A stretch of 64,000 bases of DNA from Avena insularis (Eukaryota; Streptophyta; Magnoliopsida; Poales; Poaceae). Positions 19,528 to 30,469 of this stretch are shown here, in pieces (positions within the stretch are counted from its first letter, which is position 1; each line of letters opens with the position of its first letter). The translations under genes and the position numbers were made by a program. The notes under the pieces were generated by a model, which did no database searches, was not told where the DNA came from, and was given only the letters and a program-made list of their open reading frames with translations. The stretch covers positions 66,202,253 to 66,266,252 of the forward strand of contig CM042688.1 in assembly GCA_023614405.1 (NCBI GenBank), written 5' to 3'.

Positions 19528-21169
19528 CACTAGAAAAGTACCCCTATACCCGGCGAATTTTGGGGGAAGCATAAGCAAAATGAACCAGCAATAGTTGGTT
19601 ACATGGCGAATGAGCTTTGGCGACACCACTTTGTCTCGACGACCACTTATACTACATGACACACACGGTAGCGGCGGATTTTGGTGGCGTGGTATATAGA
19701 CGCGGAAGGCGGCGGTTTTTAATGCCTCACTTGGCCAACGGAGGCATTCCCAATATCCACTGCCCATTTTTAAGCGCCATTAATTATTGATGTCTGCTGG
19801 AGAATGGTTAATCACTGCCCTCTGACTGGTTAGACTTGTCTAACTGACAGGTGCGGACTACCACTGCTTATCTGAGCTGTGGAGACCGATGTATGGTATC
19901 TAAGAACCAATTTGGCCCACGTTACTGGGCGCATGTGTTATACATCCCATAAAGCAAACACTACATCTCACCAACAGTCCACCATGTTTCCTATATACAA
20001 GGAGTCCTTAGTCCCCACGCTATCAACTCCTCTCTCCATACGACGCCGCACCCACTCTCTCGTCAAGGAAACCCCTAGATCTTAACATAGTCATTTCTAA
20101 AAATATTCTAAGATCTCACAAACTCCCATCTCTACTACTGTCGGCCCTCCCAAGAGGTAATGCCTCGCAAGTTGTGCCAATCCGACCCAACCTCCATGCT
20201 GGAGTCCTCCGAGCCTAAGGTTATTCCTCAATCAATCTGTTGTTGGATCTTGTTCTTTCTCTAATCAATCTACTATTGGATCTTGTTATTTCTCTAATCA
20301 ACCTACCGTTGGATCTTGTTCTTTCTCTAATCGATCTATTGTTAGATCTTATTCTTTCTCTAATCGATCTGCGGTTGCATCATGTTCTTTCTGTAATCGA
20401 TCTGTCGACGCATCATGTTGTTTCTCTAGTCGATGTGCTATCTCTTTTAGATCGACGGCAACGCGGTCAGCATAGCTCGTGCGAAGGATTACAGACATGG
20501 CACTGTCATCATCGCCGCCGCCATGAAAGCATCGTCGTTGGAGGATGGTGGCCCTATTGCTGCGTTTGTCACAGTAGCGTGTTAGCAGAATAGAGAGGCG
20601 CTGAAGATTAGATTAGGTAAATTTCTCTATTTATCCTTAAGATAAATGGAAGAATTAGGTTAGTTGTAGATAGTTTTTAGTTCTTTATTTTAATAATTTG
20701 CTTGTTAGAAGAATTTGTGGTGATAAACCATTTTTTCAGAGAAGGATTAAGCCTTAAGAAGTGGTTACAGTGTAATGTGATGTAATAAATATCCTCTCAA
20801 TAAATTTGAATTTTCGATTTGAATGCTATTACCTTCCTAAATTAATGACTATAAACTGCTTACTTTGATTAATGGTACTGTAATAATTATATATATCCAG
20901 GATGTTGTACAAACCATGACATTCGCAATACGTGACATGGCACTAAAGTTCCGCCGTATTCAGTAATGTAACGAGACACATCCACTATCGCGCCACAGAA
21001 GCGCTAGTTCGATAGATCATATTGTGTCGCGCCAAAAAACCCGCCATCGTTGCACTATCCCCGACGCAGTTATCCCTGGTGATATTTTTGCCGCGCCAGC
21101 GCGAGCGCGGCGATTAACGCTGTGTCTTGGCATCTATAAGCAACAATGCACGGGCTCCGTGTTGTAGTG
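19528..21169. mobile_element. CACTA-like DNA element inserted in B, non-autonomous
   Basis: Starts CACTAGAAAAGTACCCC and ends CCGTGTTGTAGTG, so both ends read CACTA-[GC]-A-A inward. The flanks are TAG on the left and TAA on the right, compatible with a 3-bp TSD with one change. Removing the segment restores an LTR that reads CAATA..ACCATTAGCGGGG as in BARE-type LTRs. Subterminal regions are GC-rich, with GGCGG/CCGCC words in opposite orientation at the two ends. No transposase is recognisable. The terminal repeats match for only a few bases, so the class is probable, not proven. Confidence 0.6.
20231..20440 (+). repeat. 33-bp minisatellite, six copies plus a partial one
   Basis: Units start ATCAATCT or ATCGATCT and contain TTGGATCTTGTTCTTTCTCT. 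The period is exactly 33 bp (11 codons), so one frame stays open (20240-20593) and reads (N/D)L..LDL(V/I)LSLI repeats. The later units diverge (GCATCATG in place of GGATCTTG). It lies inside the CACTA-like element. Protein coding is doubtful; the open frame follows from the period. Confidence 0.88.
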
Positions 21170-21955
21170 TAACCATTAGCGGGGCCGAGATTCCCATAGT
21201 GGTTCCTACACATTCAACGAAATTCTTTTCGGTTGAACCACAATGCCAAAGATTCAAACAATTCGGTATATGATTCCTTTTGTATCGCAATATATATTAC
21301 TTGTCTGAGATTCAACGTCGATATCACTATACCTAGTTCAATTTCGTTACCAGTAATTTCTCTTAACTCGTACCGTGGTATATGATCCATGTGACTAACA
21401 ACATTAGTCACTGAGCTCTTGGATACTATACTACCGAGAGGGCATAGAGATATCTTACACTTCGTCATATGAAGGAACAAATCTCAATCTTGATTCACGC
21501 AACCCACAGACACCATCAGAGATACCTGAAAGCCACCTTTATAATCACTCAGTTACGGAGTGACGTTTGATGTCCATATGATATTCTTCTGATACCGGTG
21601 AGTAACATGATCTCATGGTCTGAGAAAACTATACTTGAGATATTTGGAAAACGATAGCAAACAAACTAAACAATGTGATCAGAAGCTTGGCTTATTATTT
21701 AATTATTCTTATCCATCACACCATTCTTCTAATTACGTGATCTCGTTATCAAGTGATATCATATCCATAGTTGGGAAACCTTAACTATCGCTTGACTAAC
21801 AAACCAGTAGTGAGGCTCTTATTAGGAACTCTGTGTTGTTTACTTACTTAAACATGTATTCAATTTTTAATACATACAGTATAGTTAACATTATCATGAA
21901 TCAGGAAATATGAGTAATATCAGCTTTATTATTGCCTCTAGGGCATATTTCAACA

Positions 21956-22099
21956 TAATTAAATATGATTATATGGCAACAATGAAAATGTACCAGCATT
22001 TAATCCTATAGTGATTTTATTTTTAAAAAGAGCAAACTTCGTCCTCTACATAATATGATGCACACAACCTTTTACTGAAAGAGCCTAGTAATCAAAGTT
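21956..22099. other. Spacer between B and LINE remnant
   Basis: AT-rich and unassigned. It begins TAATTAAATATG directly after the LTR end. No purine/pyrimidine tract as expected for an internal Copia end. Confidence 0.5.
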
Positions 22100-23400
22100 G
22101 TGACATCTCAAGGATTGCTGAAAGTTGAGACAAAAATCAACCAACTGACCAGCATATAACAACTAGACATCATGTGGTGACTAATATGCTGCTTCCCAGC
22201 CTGGTACAGGATATCATGTGCAACCATCACCAATCGGTTGTATCCAATAGTCATAGCATCCCACTGCTTCGGCAGGAGAAAGAGCGCCCATAACTGTACC
22301 ATCGTACCCAGTGCACCATCGTACGAGCAACATGCAAAAAGTTAAAGTTTTCTTCTTATAAAAAAAATACCATTTATGCATCTCCATATTGACCGAGACA
22401 AGGTTGAAACACCTATGAAAATTCTAGCTTTAGGGTTTTCATAACCTCCATTCAACCAATTTTCAAATATATTTATAATATTAGTTAGAGGAGGGTGATA
22501 AAAAATAAAGCTTATTAAATGCCAAAGAAGACTAGCAAGATGATATGAGATAAATAAGTGTTCAGTAGTCTCCTGCTCACTACAGAAGCAACATTTCGTA
22601 TATCCAACCTAATTCCTTTTAGCTAAGTTATCTTTTGTCAAAAAGTTATTATTAAGTAACCATAAAAAATATTTAAATTTTAGTGGGATTTTTAACAAAA
22701 AAAGTACTTTCGGACTAACCGGAGATATTTCTATGGAATTTAATAGCCTCAGAATCCCAAAACTTTCTGAGGCTATTAAATTCAACATAAATATCTCCGG
22801 TTAGTCCGAAAGTTATATCACCACAAGCCTATGGCATAAGTGTAATCATGTTGTCCACTTATTACCTATTAGTACTATTCTGAAATTAATATTCAGCGGT
22901 ACTTGGGCTATTTTTTGCAATAATAACATTGTCTCATGCACAATATTACAAAAAATGGATATTTCTGCTCTAAAGGGGTATCATCCATCCATATATCTTT
23001 CCAAAACCTCGTGTTGGAGCAATCCCCAACTTTAACCTCTACTAATTGTCCTTCATCCGCATAAGTCCCTTTCAAAAGGGAGAGTCAGTTGGTTTTTCTT
23101 GAACCTTAAATAGTCTCTTATGGTAGAGATATGTATTGTGCAGCAATTTTTGCCACAACCCTTCCTCGTTAAGCAAATTAAAAAACCATTAGCTCAATAA
23201 ACACTCATTTTTTAGCTCAAGAACTTCAATACCAAGGCTTCCAAAATCTTTTGATCTAAAATTATATTCCACTTTGTTAATCTACAGTTCTGTTTATTTC
23301 CGTTACTTTGCCAGAAAAAATGAGACCTATATAAATCAAGCAACATCCTTACTCCTTAGGTATTTTCAAGAAGGACCACGTGAATATAGATAAATTTGTA
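22100..23400 (-). pseudogene. LINE (non-LTR retrotransposon) remnant, C-terminal RT region
   Basis: On the minus strand broken frames show the end of a plant L1-type ORF2. Near 23310-23060: SHFFWQSNGNKQ, LTKWN, EALVLKFLS, GLWQ-like KGCGKNCC. Near 23040: VGDCSNTRFWKDIWMDD. Near 22680: LKFKYFLWLLNNNFLTKDNL, then the zinc-binding block KCCFCSEQETTEHLF and NWLNGGYENPKARIFIGV (22600-22400), ending with the frame 22302-22108. Many stops and shifts are present. No gag-like ORF1, endonuclease or YxDD part remains. An inverted duplication lies within it (22706-22813). Confidence 0.8.
22706..22813. repeat. Fold-back: 48-bp inverted repeat, 12-base loop
   Basis: Arm 1 (22706-22753) begins ACTTTCGGACTAACCGGAGA and arm 2 (22766-22813) is its reverse complement with 3 mismatches out of 48, clustered around the ATATTTCTATGG segment. 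The loop is ATCCCAAAACTT. It lies in the LINE remnant; a strong hairpin in either strand. Confidence 0.93.
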
Positions 23401-26400
23401 AGGACCGAGTTTATAAGGACTAAATGAACCGGAAAGTGCTTTTGACTCCCATGCATTGTTGTCAATCAGATTACTTTTTTGATGCCCATGACATACATCG
23501 GACGGAGATCCAACACTCTGCACCAGTGGTCGAGATCTTGGCAGTCAATCAAAGCTTAAGAAAAATGTCAGTCGAGATTTGCCGATGAACACCACGAAAC
23601 AGTCTTTTGTACACCACGAAACAGCCTTTTGTCTACTCCTGCGGCAGTCTTTTGTACACCACGAAATAGCTGAACGCCGATGAACACGCAAGATTTGCAA
23701 AACTACAGACGCGATTCCCTTTCCAGCGATCCATCCAAATTAAGTTTCCCCGTCGTCACCTGTATTCTGCAAGCTCTGCTCGTGTTGTCGACGCTTTGCG
23801 CCGCCGCGGCCCGTGATCGCTCGATCGGCCCCTCTGGGCTAAACCCCAAACGTCGCGGTTTCCGAAGCAGCCGAGGGACCGCGCTGGTGTTTCGACAGAT
23901 CTGCTGCCGCTTTTACGATCACGGCCGCGGTACCGGTCAAATACGACCGCTTTGCTACATACAGGTCGTCGCCGAGACAAGACGCCGACGGCGGTGCCCG
24001 CGCCCACCCGCCGGCCGCGTGTTACCTACAGTTGGTACGGGACAGTGCGGTCGTGTCGACCATGCGCCGTGCGCTCGCCATACACACTGGCATTGGCGCG
24101 TGGCGCCGTACGTGCGTGGCAGATCGGTGCGATTCTGGCTCGAATCTGCACTGCGCTTGCTCCCATTCTCCCTCCACCTAACGTACCGGGCGTCAGCAGT
24201 TAGCTTAACTAAATGCGAGGTTAATTGAGATTTTGGCGCACCAGACAAGATGGCGTTGACGCCTTGCGTTCCTGTACTTGCCGTTTGCTGGTCACCGCTT
24301 CAGAGTTGGAATGCTCTAGAATGGAGCGGGGAACCTTTCTGTGTTTCTGAAGCATCGTTAAGGGCATTGTGGTTTAATGAACCTCTTTATCTTGCCCGTG
24401 CGTGTACTCGTGTTAACTTACGCGCGAGCAGGACGACTTTTTCACGTCCATGGCACCTTCCCAACCACAAGAAATAGAGCGCATCAGGTCGTGGTGGCGG
24501 TGATGCAGGTACATATGGGATTGTTATGGCTTATTATTCCGCTAGATGAGAAGGGTGTTAAACTGTCAATTAGGTCAGCTCAACAGCTGGTGTGCAAGCA
24601 ATCGCTCTCGTACGAAGTCTAGTTTTTTTGAAATAATTTGGTGCGAGGCCTGCGAGTCTAGAAGTAGAAGCAGTTTAATGGATCTGTTGCATGCCTCTGC
24701 TTTCTCCCGTCCTGATTAGCGCATTCAAAGCCGCCGTTTACTTCCTTCACCATCCCGTGGCCATCTTTCGCTCAACCTCTAAGTTCTTTATTTGTTAGTC
24801 TAGTAGTATCATGACTGTTTTTGGTCCGTTCAAAAATCATGACTGTTTTTGGTACTGTACTGCAAATCTCTGCTACATGAAACTACTGAAAGTTACATGC
24901 ATTGCATGGTCGTCAGGATTGTTTAATTACACGCAAAGGAAAGTGCTGAAACTGATGGTTCCGACATATCGTTATGGGTGATGAATGAAAATCAACGCCG
25001 TTACAAATCTTTCTCCTTCGTTTATTACGTTCTGGAGCCAAGGCGGCGTGCTGCATAAATATGCATATGCTTCGTGACGCTTCTGATACAGTTCTTTGCT
25101 GTATTTTTCAGTACACTATTTTCCCTCTCGAATCTTTGGACTTTGGAGGATCAGTACTACTATTGTATGATTACTCATACGTAACGTAAGGGTGGGTTAC
25201 AACATGATCTCTAGTCTTTTTCAGAAGGCGAGCTGACGAAGAACCTTTTTATTTTGTCTCAGCCTTTCTTAGGATGTTTTTTTCTCTTTGTGGGATAAGA
25301 GAATGTATTTCTGGGCCCTGTTTCCAGTTGTCAAGATTGTAATGCCGCGCCAATTCGCTTTCGCACCCAAGCTCCAATGGTCCTAGGCCCATCCTGTAAT
25401 CCGTTCACCCGTGTTCTTAATACTCCAAGTAAAATGTTTTTTTTTTGGAAGGAACGGGGTAGGGATGCCCCTACATCGAGTTTTTTTAATAATAATATAA
25501 GAATTCAAATATACAACCTGATTGGTTGGGTTGTATATTCACTTTCCTATACAAGTGAGCTAGGCTTAGTTCTTCAAATAAGACACAAATAAGGTATGTA
25601 TTATCTTTAGGATGAAAGTCGTACCAAAATGAATCTTCGCTATGCTTTTTTTTTGGCAAGTCATCATTTGATCTTTGGACCTCCAGTGAAACTAGATTTC
25701 TTTTCTTTGCACGGATTGACCTCTAGGGCGCATTTGGTACCTGCATGAGGTCCGGACAAGCTGAGTTGGGCCAACAAAATGGCTTGATTGGTTGCCTGCA
25801 CTCCCCTTGCGGTGTGCCTAGCACGTTAAAAGCAGGCCGCAGTCAGGCCCGACTACAACGCTCGAATCGAGCATTTTCAGCCGGCCTATCCACGGCGAGC
25901 GCACGAGTGCACGAACTCGTACAACGCTATCCTCCCCTCCCCTTTCTCTCTCCTCTCTTAAACATATTCATCCCAACCACTTGTGATTACCATATACAAG
26001 TTTCAAATCGAGTCGACCTCTACATGAAAAGGATGTGCATCGATGATGGGTTCCATTCTGACCATCAACTTCGAGGTTCGTGACCCGTATCTTCTCATAT
26101 TCCTGGTCAAAGTTGGGTTTTTTGGTCATTTTTCTTCAGGTTTGTTGCACACAATCAATCGTTCAAACTTTGCTTTGAGAAGTAGCTTGATCTTTCTATT
26201 CCCCACAACTCCCGTGTTGCGAGTTTTCCATTTTGATGGAGGTAGAGGAAACTATATGTAGCTTCTTAACTTCTACGTGAGGTTGAAGATGAAGATGAGG
26301 TTAAGGAAGAAGGCCTATGACGGGCGGGTCGTGCATGCAGAGGGCAGCCAAGGATGTCGTCATCGTCGTCGATCACACATGTGATCGTCGCAGCAGGGTA

Positions 26401-27006
26401 CCCCGCTTGGGAGGGGTGCCAACATGGAGGCCATGGGAAACCGCGAAGGCGGTGGGTTTGCTCTTCCTGGCGGGGTAGCCAGTGATGCCGATGCGCTTGG
26501 GTGGGGATGGTGGTAGGGGCGGATGGGGGACAAAGTTGATGGCCATCACCATCGGTGCCAGCCACGCATACACCTCGGCGGAAGCCACAGAGAAGGATGA
26601 GTTGGAGCTGCCGCTAGTGCTGGGCGCTTGCGGAAAGTCATCGTACACGTCGGCCGTAGAGTCGATGGATCCCAGGGAATGAGCGGCTCATGATCTACCA
26701 TGCTCTCTTGAATAGCTCCTCTCTTGAACATGTCCTCCCATCACCGGCGTAACCGCAACAGGTGCCCCGCTACCTTCCATCCCTGGCGTTGCCTCAATAG
26801 GTTCCTCGCCACCCTCCGTCGTTGATGCACCCATAGCTCAACACCAAGGATGAGTGGAGAGAAGAGGGAGGAGGTGTTAGTGCACGGGGCGGCGGCACGG
26901 TGCAAGGCGGAAGCGCAAGCATGCGGCAACGGTGATGTGGCTTGGGGAGGCTAAGGCCACGACTTGGACTGACTTTGGGGTTCCCTTGGTCCCTTTTAAA
27001 TATGTC
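23401..27006. other. Unassigned, possibly low-copy intergenic DNA
   Basis: No element or gene recognised. A CG-rich island spans about 23700-24200. One open frame there (23680-24228, 182 codons) starts with a hydrophobic stretch (FPVVTCILQALLVLSTLCA), but competing frames on both strands are equally open, so I do not call it a gene. At 23590-23670 a unit containing AGTCTTTTGTACACCACGAAA is repeated three times with spacing. At 26373-26690 (minus) a Pro/Ser-rich frame reads FVPHPPLPPSPPKRI; possible exon fragment or transposon relic. 25720-25860 has GGGCGCATTTGGTACC, reminiscent of hAT-type ends, but no partner end was found. Confidence 0.4.
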
Positions 27007-27011
27007 CCAAA
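27007..27011. other. Left flank of element Z (ccaaa), candidate TSD
   Basis: The five bases before the inferred end of Z. The other copy would lie outside the window. Confidence 0.35.
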
Positions 27012-27869
27012 TGAAATGGATCATATGGGCACCTAGAGGGGGAGGGTGAATAGGTGCTACACCAATTTTTTTGTCCTTTTTCAATTTTAGGCTTAACACA
27101 AAGGTAAATTCTCTAGATATACAACTACGAGAAATTTACCTATATGTAAAACTAACTACTAAGCAAATAAAGGCGAAGAGAGTGGAACGAGGTAACCGTA
27201 GTGGAGCACGCAGAGACACAGGATTTGTTTTACCACAGTTCCTTCCTTATTAAGGGAAGTACGTCTGTGTTAGAGGGGTGGTAGGTACTAAGACCACCAC
27301 ACCACAATAGGCCTCACCCTGTTCTCCGATGGATCTCGCCACCAAAGGCCTGATCCACCTTCCACTATTTGGCACCTTCTAGGCGGAACTGGTGCCTTTA
27401 CAACTCTAACGGGGCACACATCCACAACTGAATTGGAGGATCCCGTGATGACAACAAATTGCCACAAAAATAAGTTAATCAATAACTGAAATTAAGATAT
27501 AGAGATTTGCAAGAAACACTAGATCAAAAATTGTCCAAGTGAATGGAGGGAAAGTGAAGATGTTGATGGATGACGATGTAGATCAAAGTCTCCTCCTTTG
27601 ATTCCACAAAGCCCGGAGCCTTTGAGTGGTTGAAGATGGATATTGCGCTTGAATCGATATGAACTGGACAGTGATTTTTCGCAGGATCCAAGAGATCTGA
27701 AATAGGGATCTCAGGGGCTATTTATAGCCCCACTCGAAAAACTGCCGTTGGACGATTTGGGGGCCAGATTATCCGGCATAAGTGGGGTCCAGATTATCCA
27801 GCCGGGGCAAACATCCGACCCTAGCACGGACAATCCAAACTAAAAGTCTAGCCCCACATAGTGTGATGC
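27012..27869 (-). repeat. 3' LTR of Z, part 1 (LTR end)
   Basis: On the minus strand it ends CCTCTAGGTGCCCATATGATCC-ATTTCA, similar to the end of C (CTAGGCGACATCTCTATCC-TTTCA). It contains GATTATCCGGC (27767) and AGATTATCCAGCC (27791). It continues at 38631-39067 after C and its TSD are removed. Total LTR length is about 1.3 kb. The part has no gene. Confidence 0.75.
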
Positions 27870-27874
27870 GCCTT
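27870..27874. repeat. Left target-site duplication of C (gcctt)
   Basis: gcctt at 27870-27874 recurs at 38626-38630, immediately outside the two LTRs of C. Confidence 0.93.
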
Positions 27875-30413
27875 TGAAAGGGTAATTCCCCCTATGTGTG
27901 GTTTTGGTGATTAATGATAATACCTATGGACTAATGCTTTCATTGAGTTTTAAATGAAGGAATATTCCATAGGTCATGCTTGTAGTCCATATGTTGGATT
28001 CAAGTATGGATGCCATGAAGTTAAATATATACCTTGAGTTTTGGCATCAAGATCATCGAATTGAAGAGAAGAATATGATATGTTCAAGATCTTGAGAGCG
28101 TGATCTCAATAGAAGAATTCAAGATATGGCTCTAAGTCGGTGTCACGATAGCCTCATTAGTTGAGCTATGGTTGACTAAGATTTAGAGCATGTAATCAAA
28201 TGAAGAATTCTTTATGTACCTCAATATATTGAGATGGAGCATGAGAAGATACTTGGTTGACCAATACAAAGAGCGAAGAGTGATTTCAAGTTGGTCAACG
28301 CATGAAGCATAAAGAATGTACCACATGGATCTTGTGGTATGGTAAGCCTTGTCATTTATGCATCATGAACTAACCCATTATATATGTGCCTTTGCGTTTT
28401 CTATATGGGATAGATATCTTTCCATGGGCATGCTTCAAAAGTGAAGATCTCATATAGCCGACAAGAGGATGACATCAAGTGGTGATCGTCATCAAGTTTG
28501 AGAAGGGCAAGTTCAAGATAAGCATCTCGAGAAGATCATTTGCGTGAAGCTTGCCGTCCATATTGGTGATAATGGACATGTGAAGATGTGTCTTAATGAA
28601 GCTATCCCATAGTGGTGTATGGGGGAGCAAATTATGAGTCTTCACGAAGCAACAATCATAAAGTGGTGCATTCCGACTTAGATGGAGCTTGAAGCGTTGT
28701 CATAAAGATCAAGCGAGATGCGCAAGGCAAAGGTATGACCTTTCTAGATTTTCCTTTCCCAGTCTCAAGGTGGTTGTTGGGAGACCGGGTTATAGGATAG
28801 ATAGCCGCACTATCAAGAGGGGCTTTCGGTTCGGTAACTTGATCACATTGCCTTAGGGAGCTCAATCCTTTGCATACATTGCATCTTCCTATTTTGTTGC
28901 TTCTTGGCATTTCTCCATGTGGGGTTCTTGAGCTTGTTGCTAGCTCTTCAACAAGCCCAAGTTCATCGAAAACGGAATTCGTATGCATCTTCTATGGCTT
29001 TTTTGAGTTCGAAGGTTTTACCAGTTCTTCTCAAGGGCGGCTTCATACCTTTCTTAATTTGGTTCTATCCTACTTTGTTGGACTATGATGTTTTTATGCA
29101 CCATCTTGTAAAGCTTGTTGTCCTTGTCAAAACAAGCCCAAGATCATCGAAATCGGAGTCCGAACGCAAAAGTTTTTGCATTTTTTGTGAAGTCTGTTTC
29201 ATCCCGGTTGTGGATCCGGTTCAACTGAGTCCCACATCGGACGGTCCGGCGCTAGCGCCGGTAGACCGGATCTCAGACCGGATTTTCCGGTTTTTGCGAC
29301 CGAGTCTATTTCGAGTTGGCAAACAGAGGTATTCTGATTTTTAGGCCAGTCCTCCGACCCGGGGACTGAGTTTCCTGATTCTGGGGCCGGTCCAACCGAC
29401 TTTGAAACCTAGTTTTCGTTGTTTTCTCTCCAACAGCCATATTTGCTTTTCCCTATAAAAGGGGGTTCTTCCCCAACGTTTTTCGGTGTTCTTGACCACG
29501 AAATTAACCTCCATTGTTGAACCTCTTGAGCTTGCCTCCTCCCCCTTTCCTCCTGTGATTCTTGCATCTTTTTGAGGGCTTTGGAAGAGGAGATCTAGAT
29601 CTACAATCCCCACCAATCAATTCCTTCTCTAAGTGAGAGAAACCCATTGGATCTAGATCTTGAAGTCATTTGTTGATTTCCACCATTGTTCTTCCTCTCT
29701 TATTCATCCCTAGCACTTGTTGATTTGGTGGGATTTGAGAGTGAGGGATTTGAACGCCCTTGGTGTTCTTGCTTTGCATTCTTGCATACGTGTTGAGCTC
29801 TCCACGGTGATTTGTTCTGGTGAGATACCGTGATCTTGTTGCTCTTGGAGGGTGACCTCCTAGTTGGCTTGGCGGTTGGTGACGCGGTGTCCTCTTCATG
29901 GAAGATTGTGAAGAGAACCGGGCTTCTCCTTCGTGGAGCTTGTGAAGTGGTTGTGGAGCTTGCCATCTCCGGAGTGGAGGAAAAGCTAGCCATAAGGAAA
30001 GGGCCTATTCCTTCGTGGGATAGACTCGGAGAAGAAGGTGAGCCTTCATGGCGTTGGGAAATCCTTCGTGGAATCCCACACCTCTCCGACGTGACATACC
30101 TTACTTGTAAGGGAACACATGAATACATCTTCATCTCCGCGTGCCTCGGTTATCTCTATACCCGAGCTTACCTTCCTTGTGATAGCCATCAATCTTGAAG
30201 TACTTATATCTTTCTTATCACTTGTGGTATATTTATCTTGTGATATCTTTCTTAGCTTAACTTGTTGTTGGTGCACTTAGTTGAGCCTAGTGTATTTAGG
30301 TTTTGTGCTTGTAAAATAAACATTAGTTTAATTCTGCATCCTATCAAGCCAAAACCGTAATAGTTTTGAAATTGCCTATTCACCCCCCTCTAGGCGACAT
30401 CTCTATCCTTTCA
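27875..30413 (+). repeat. Left (5') LTR of C
   Basis: 2539 bp, TGAAAGGGTAATTCC ... CTCTATCCTTTCA. It contains a perfect 16-bp palindrome CCGGCGCTAGCGCCGG (29247-29262) followed by several ACCGG words, and a CCCTATAAAAGG TATA box at 29451. Frames open on both strands near 29700-30280 are repeated in the other LTR and belong to LTR sequence, not to genes. Confidence 0.95.
29452..29460 (+). promoter_or_regulatory. TATA box in left LTR of C
   Basis: CCTATAAAAGGGGG, the best promoter motif in the LTR. The matching site in the right LTR is at 37664-37672. Confidence 0.65.
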
Positions 30414-30414
30414 A

Positions 30415-30427
30415 TTGGTATCAGAGC
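30415..30427 (+). other. Primer binding site of C (tRNA-iMet)
   Basis: TTGGTATCAGAGC, one base after the LTR end, complementary to the plant initiator-Met tRNA 3' region as in most plant Copia elements. Confidence 0.85.
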
Positions 30428-30469
30428 AAGGTCTCTCCTTATTTAGGCTTCACCGCCTAGAGTGTAAAG

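Larger units (their letters stand above)
18779..21955 (-). mobile_element. Element B: BARE/Angela/WIS-type Copia LTR, truncated in window
   Basis: On the minus strand it starts TGTTGAAATATGCCCTAGAG and continues GCAATAATAAAG, the typical start of the pooid BARE/Angela/WIS LTR. Other family marks are the CTCTAGGGCATATTTCAACA end, ATCTCATGGTCTGAGAAAAC and the ATCCGAGACTCTGAAACAAC region. About 1.5 kb of LTR is present after removing the CACTA-like insert at 19528-21169. The left edge is where V is inserted, so the LTR 3' end is out of view. Right of 21955 there is no polypurine tract, so this is a 5' LTR or a solo LTR, not a 3' LTR. The gap between its two parts holds no gene. Confidence 0.85.

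Noticed and set aside
20231..20440. CRISPR-like or regulatory array
   Set aside because: The units are contiguous without spacers and the context is a plant transposon; it is a simple minisatellite.
23680..24228. 182-codon plus-strand frame with a hydrophobic N-terminal stretch, a possible secreted protein gene
   Set aside because: Overlapping frames on both strands are equally open in this CG-rich stretch, and the translated sequence is Arg-rich with no domain, as expected for chance frames in such composition.
25720..25860. hAT-type MITE suggested by GGGCGCATTTGGTACC
   Set aside because: No matching inverted terminal repeat or 8-bp duplication was found nearby.
26373..26690. Pro/Ser-rich minus-strand frame as an exon of a host gene
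   Set aside because: No splice structure, start or homologous motif that I recognise; kept only as part of the unassigned region.
29700..30280. Open frames on both strands of the C LTR (and again at 38030-38490)
   Set aside because: They occur in both LTR copies and end at LTR-specific points; they are LTR sequence with few stops, not genes.
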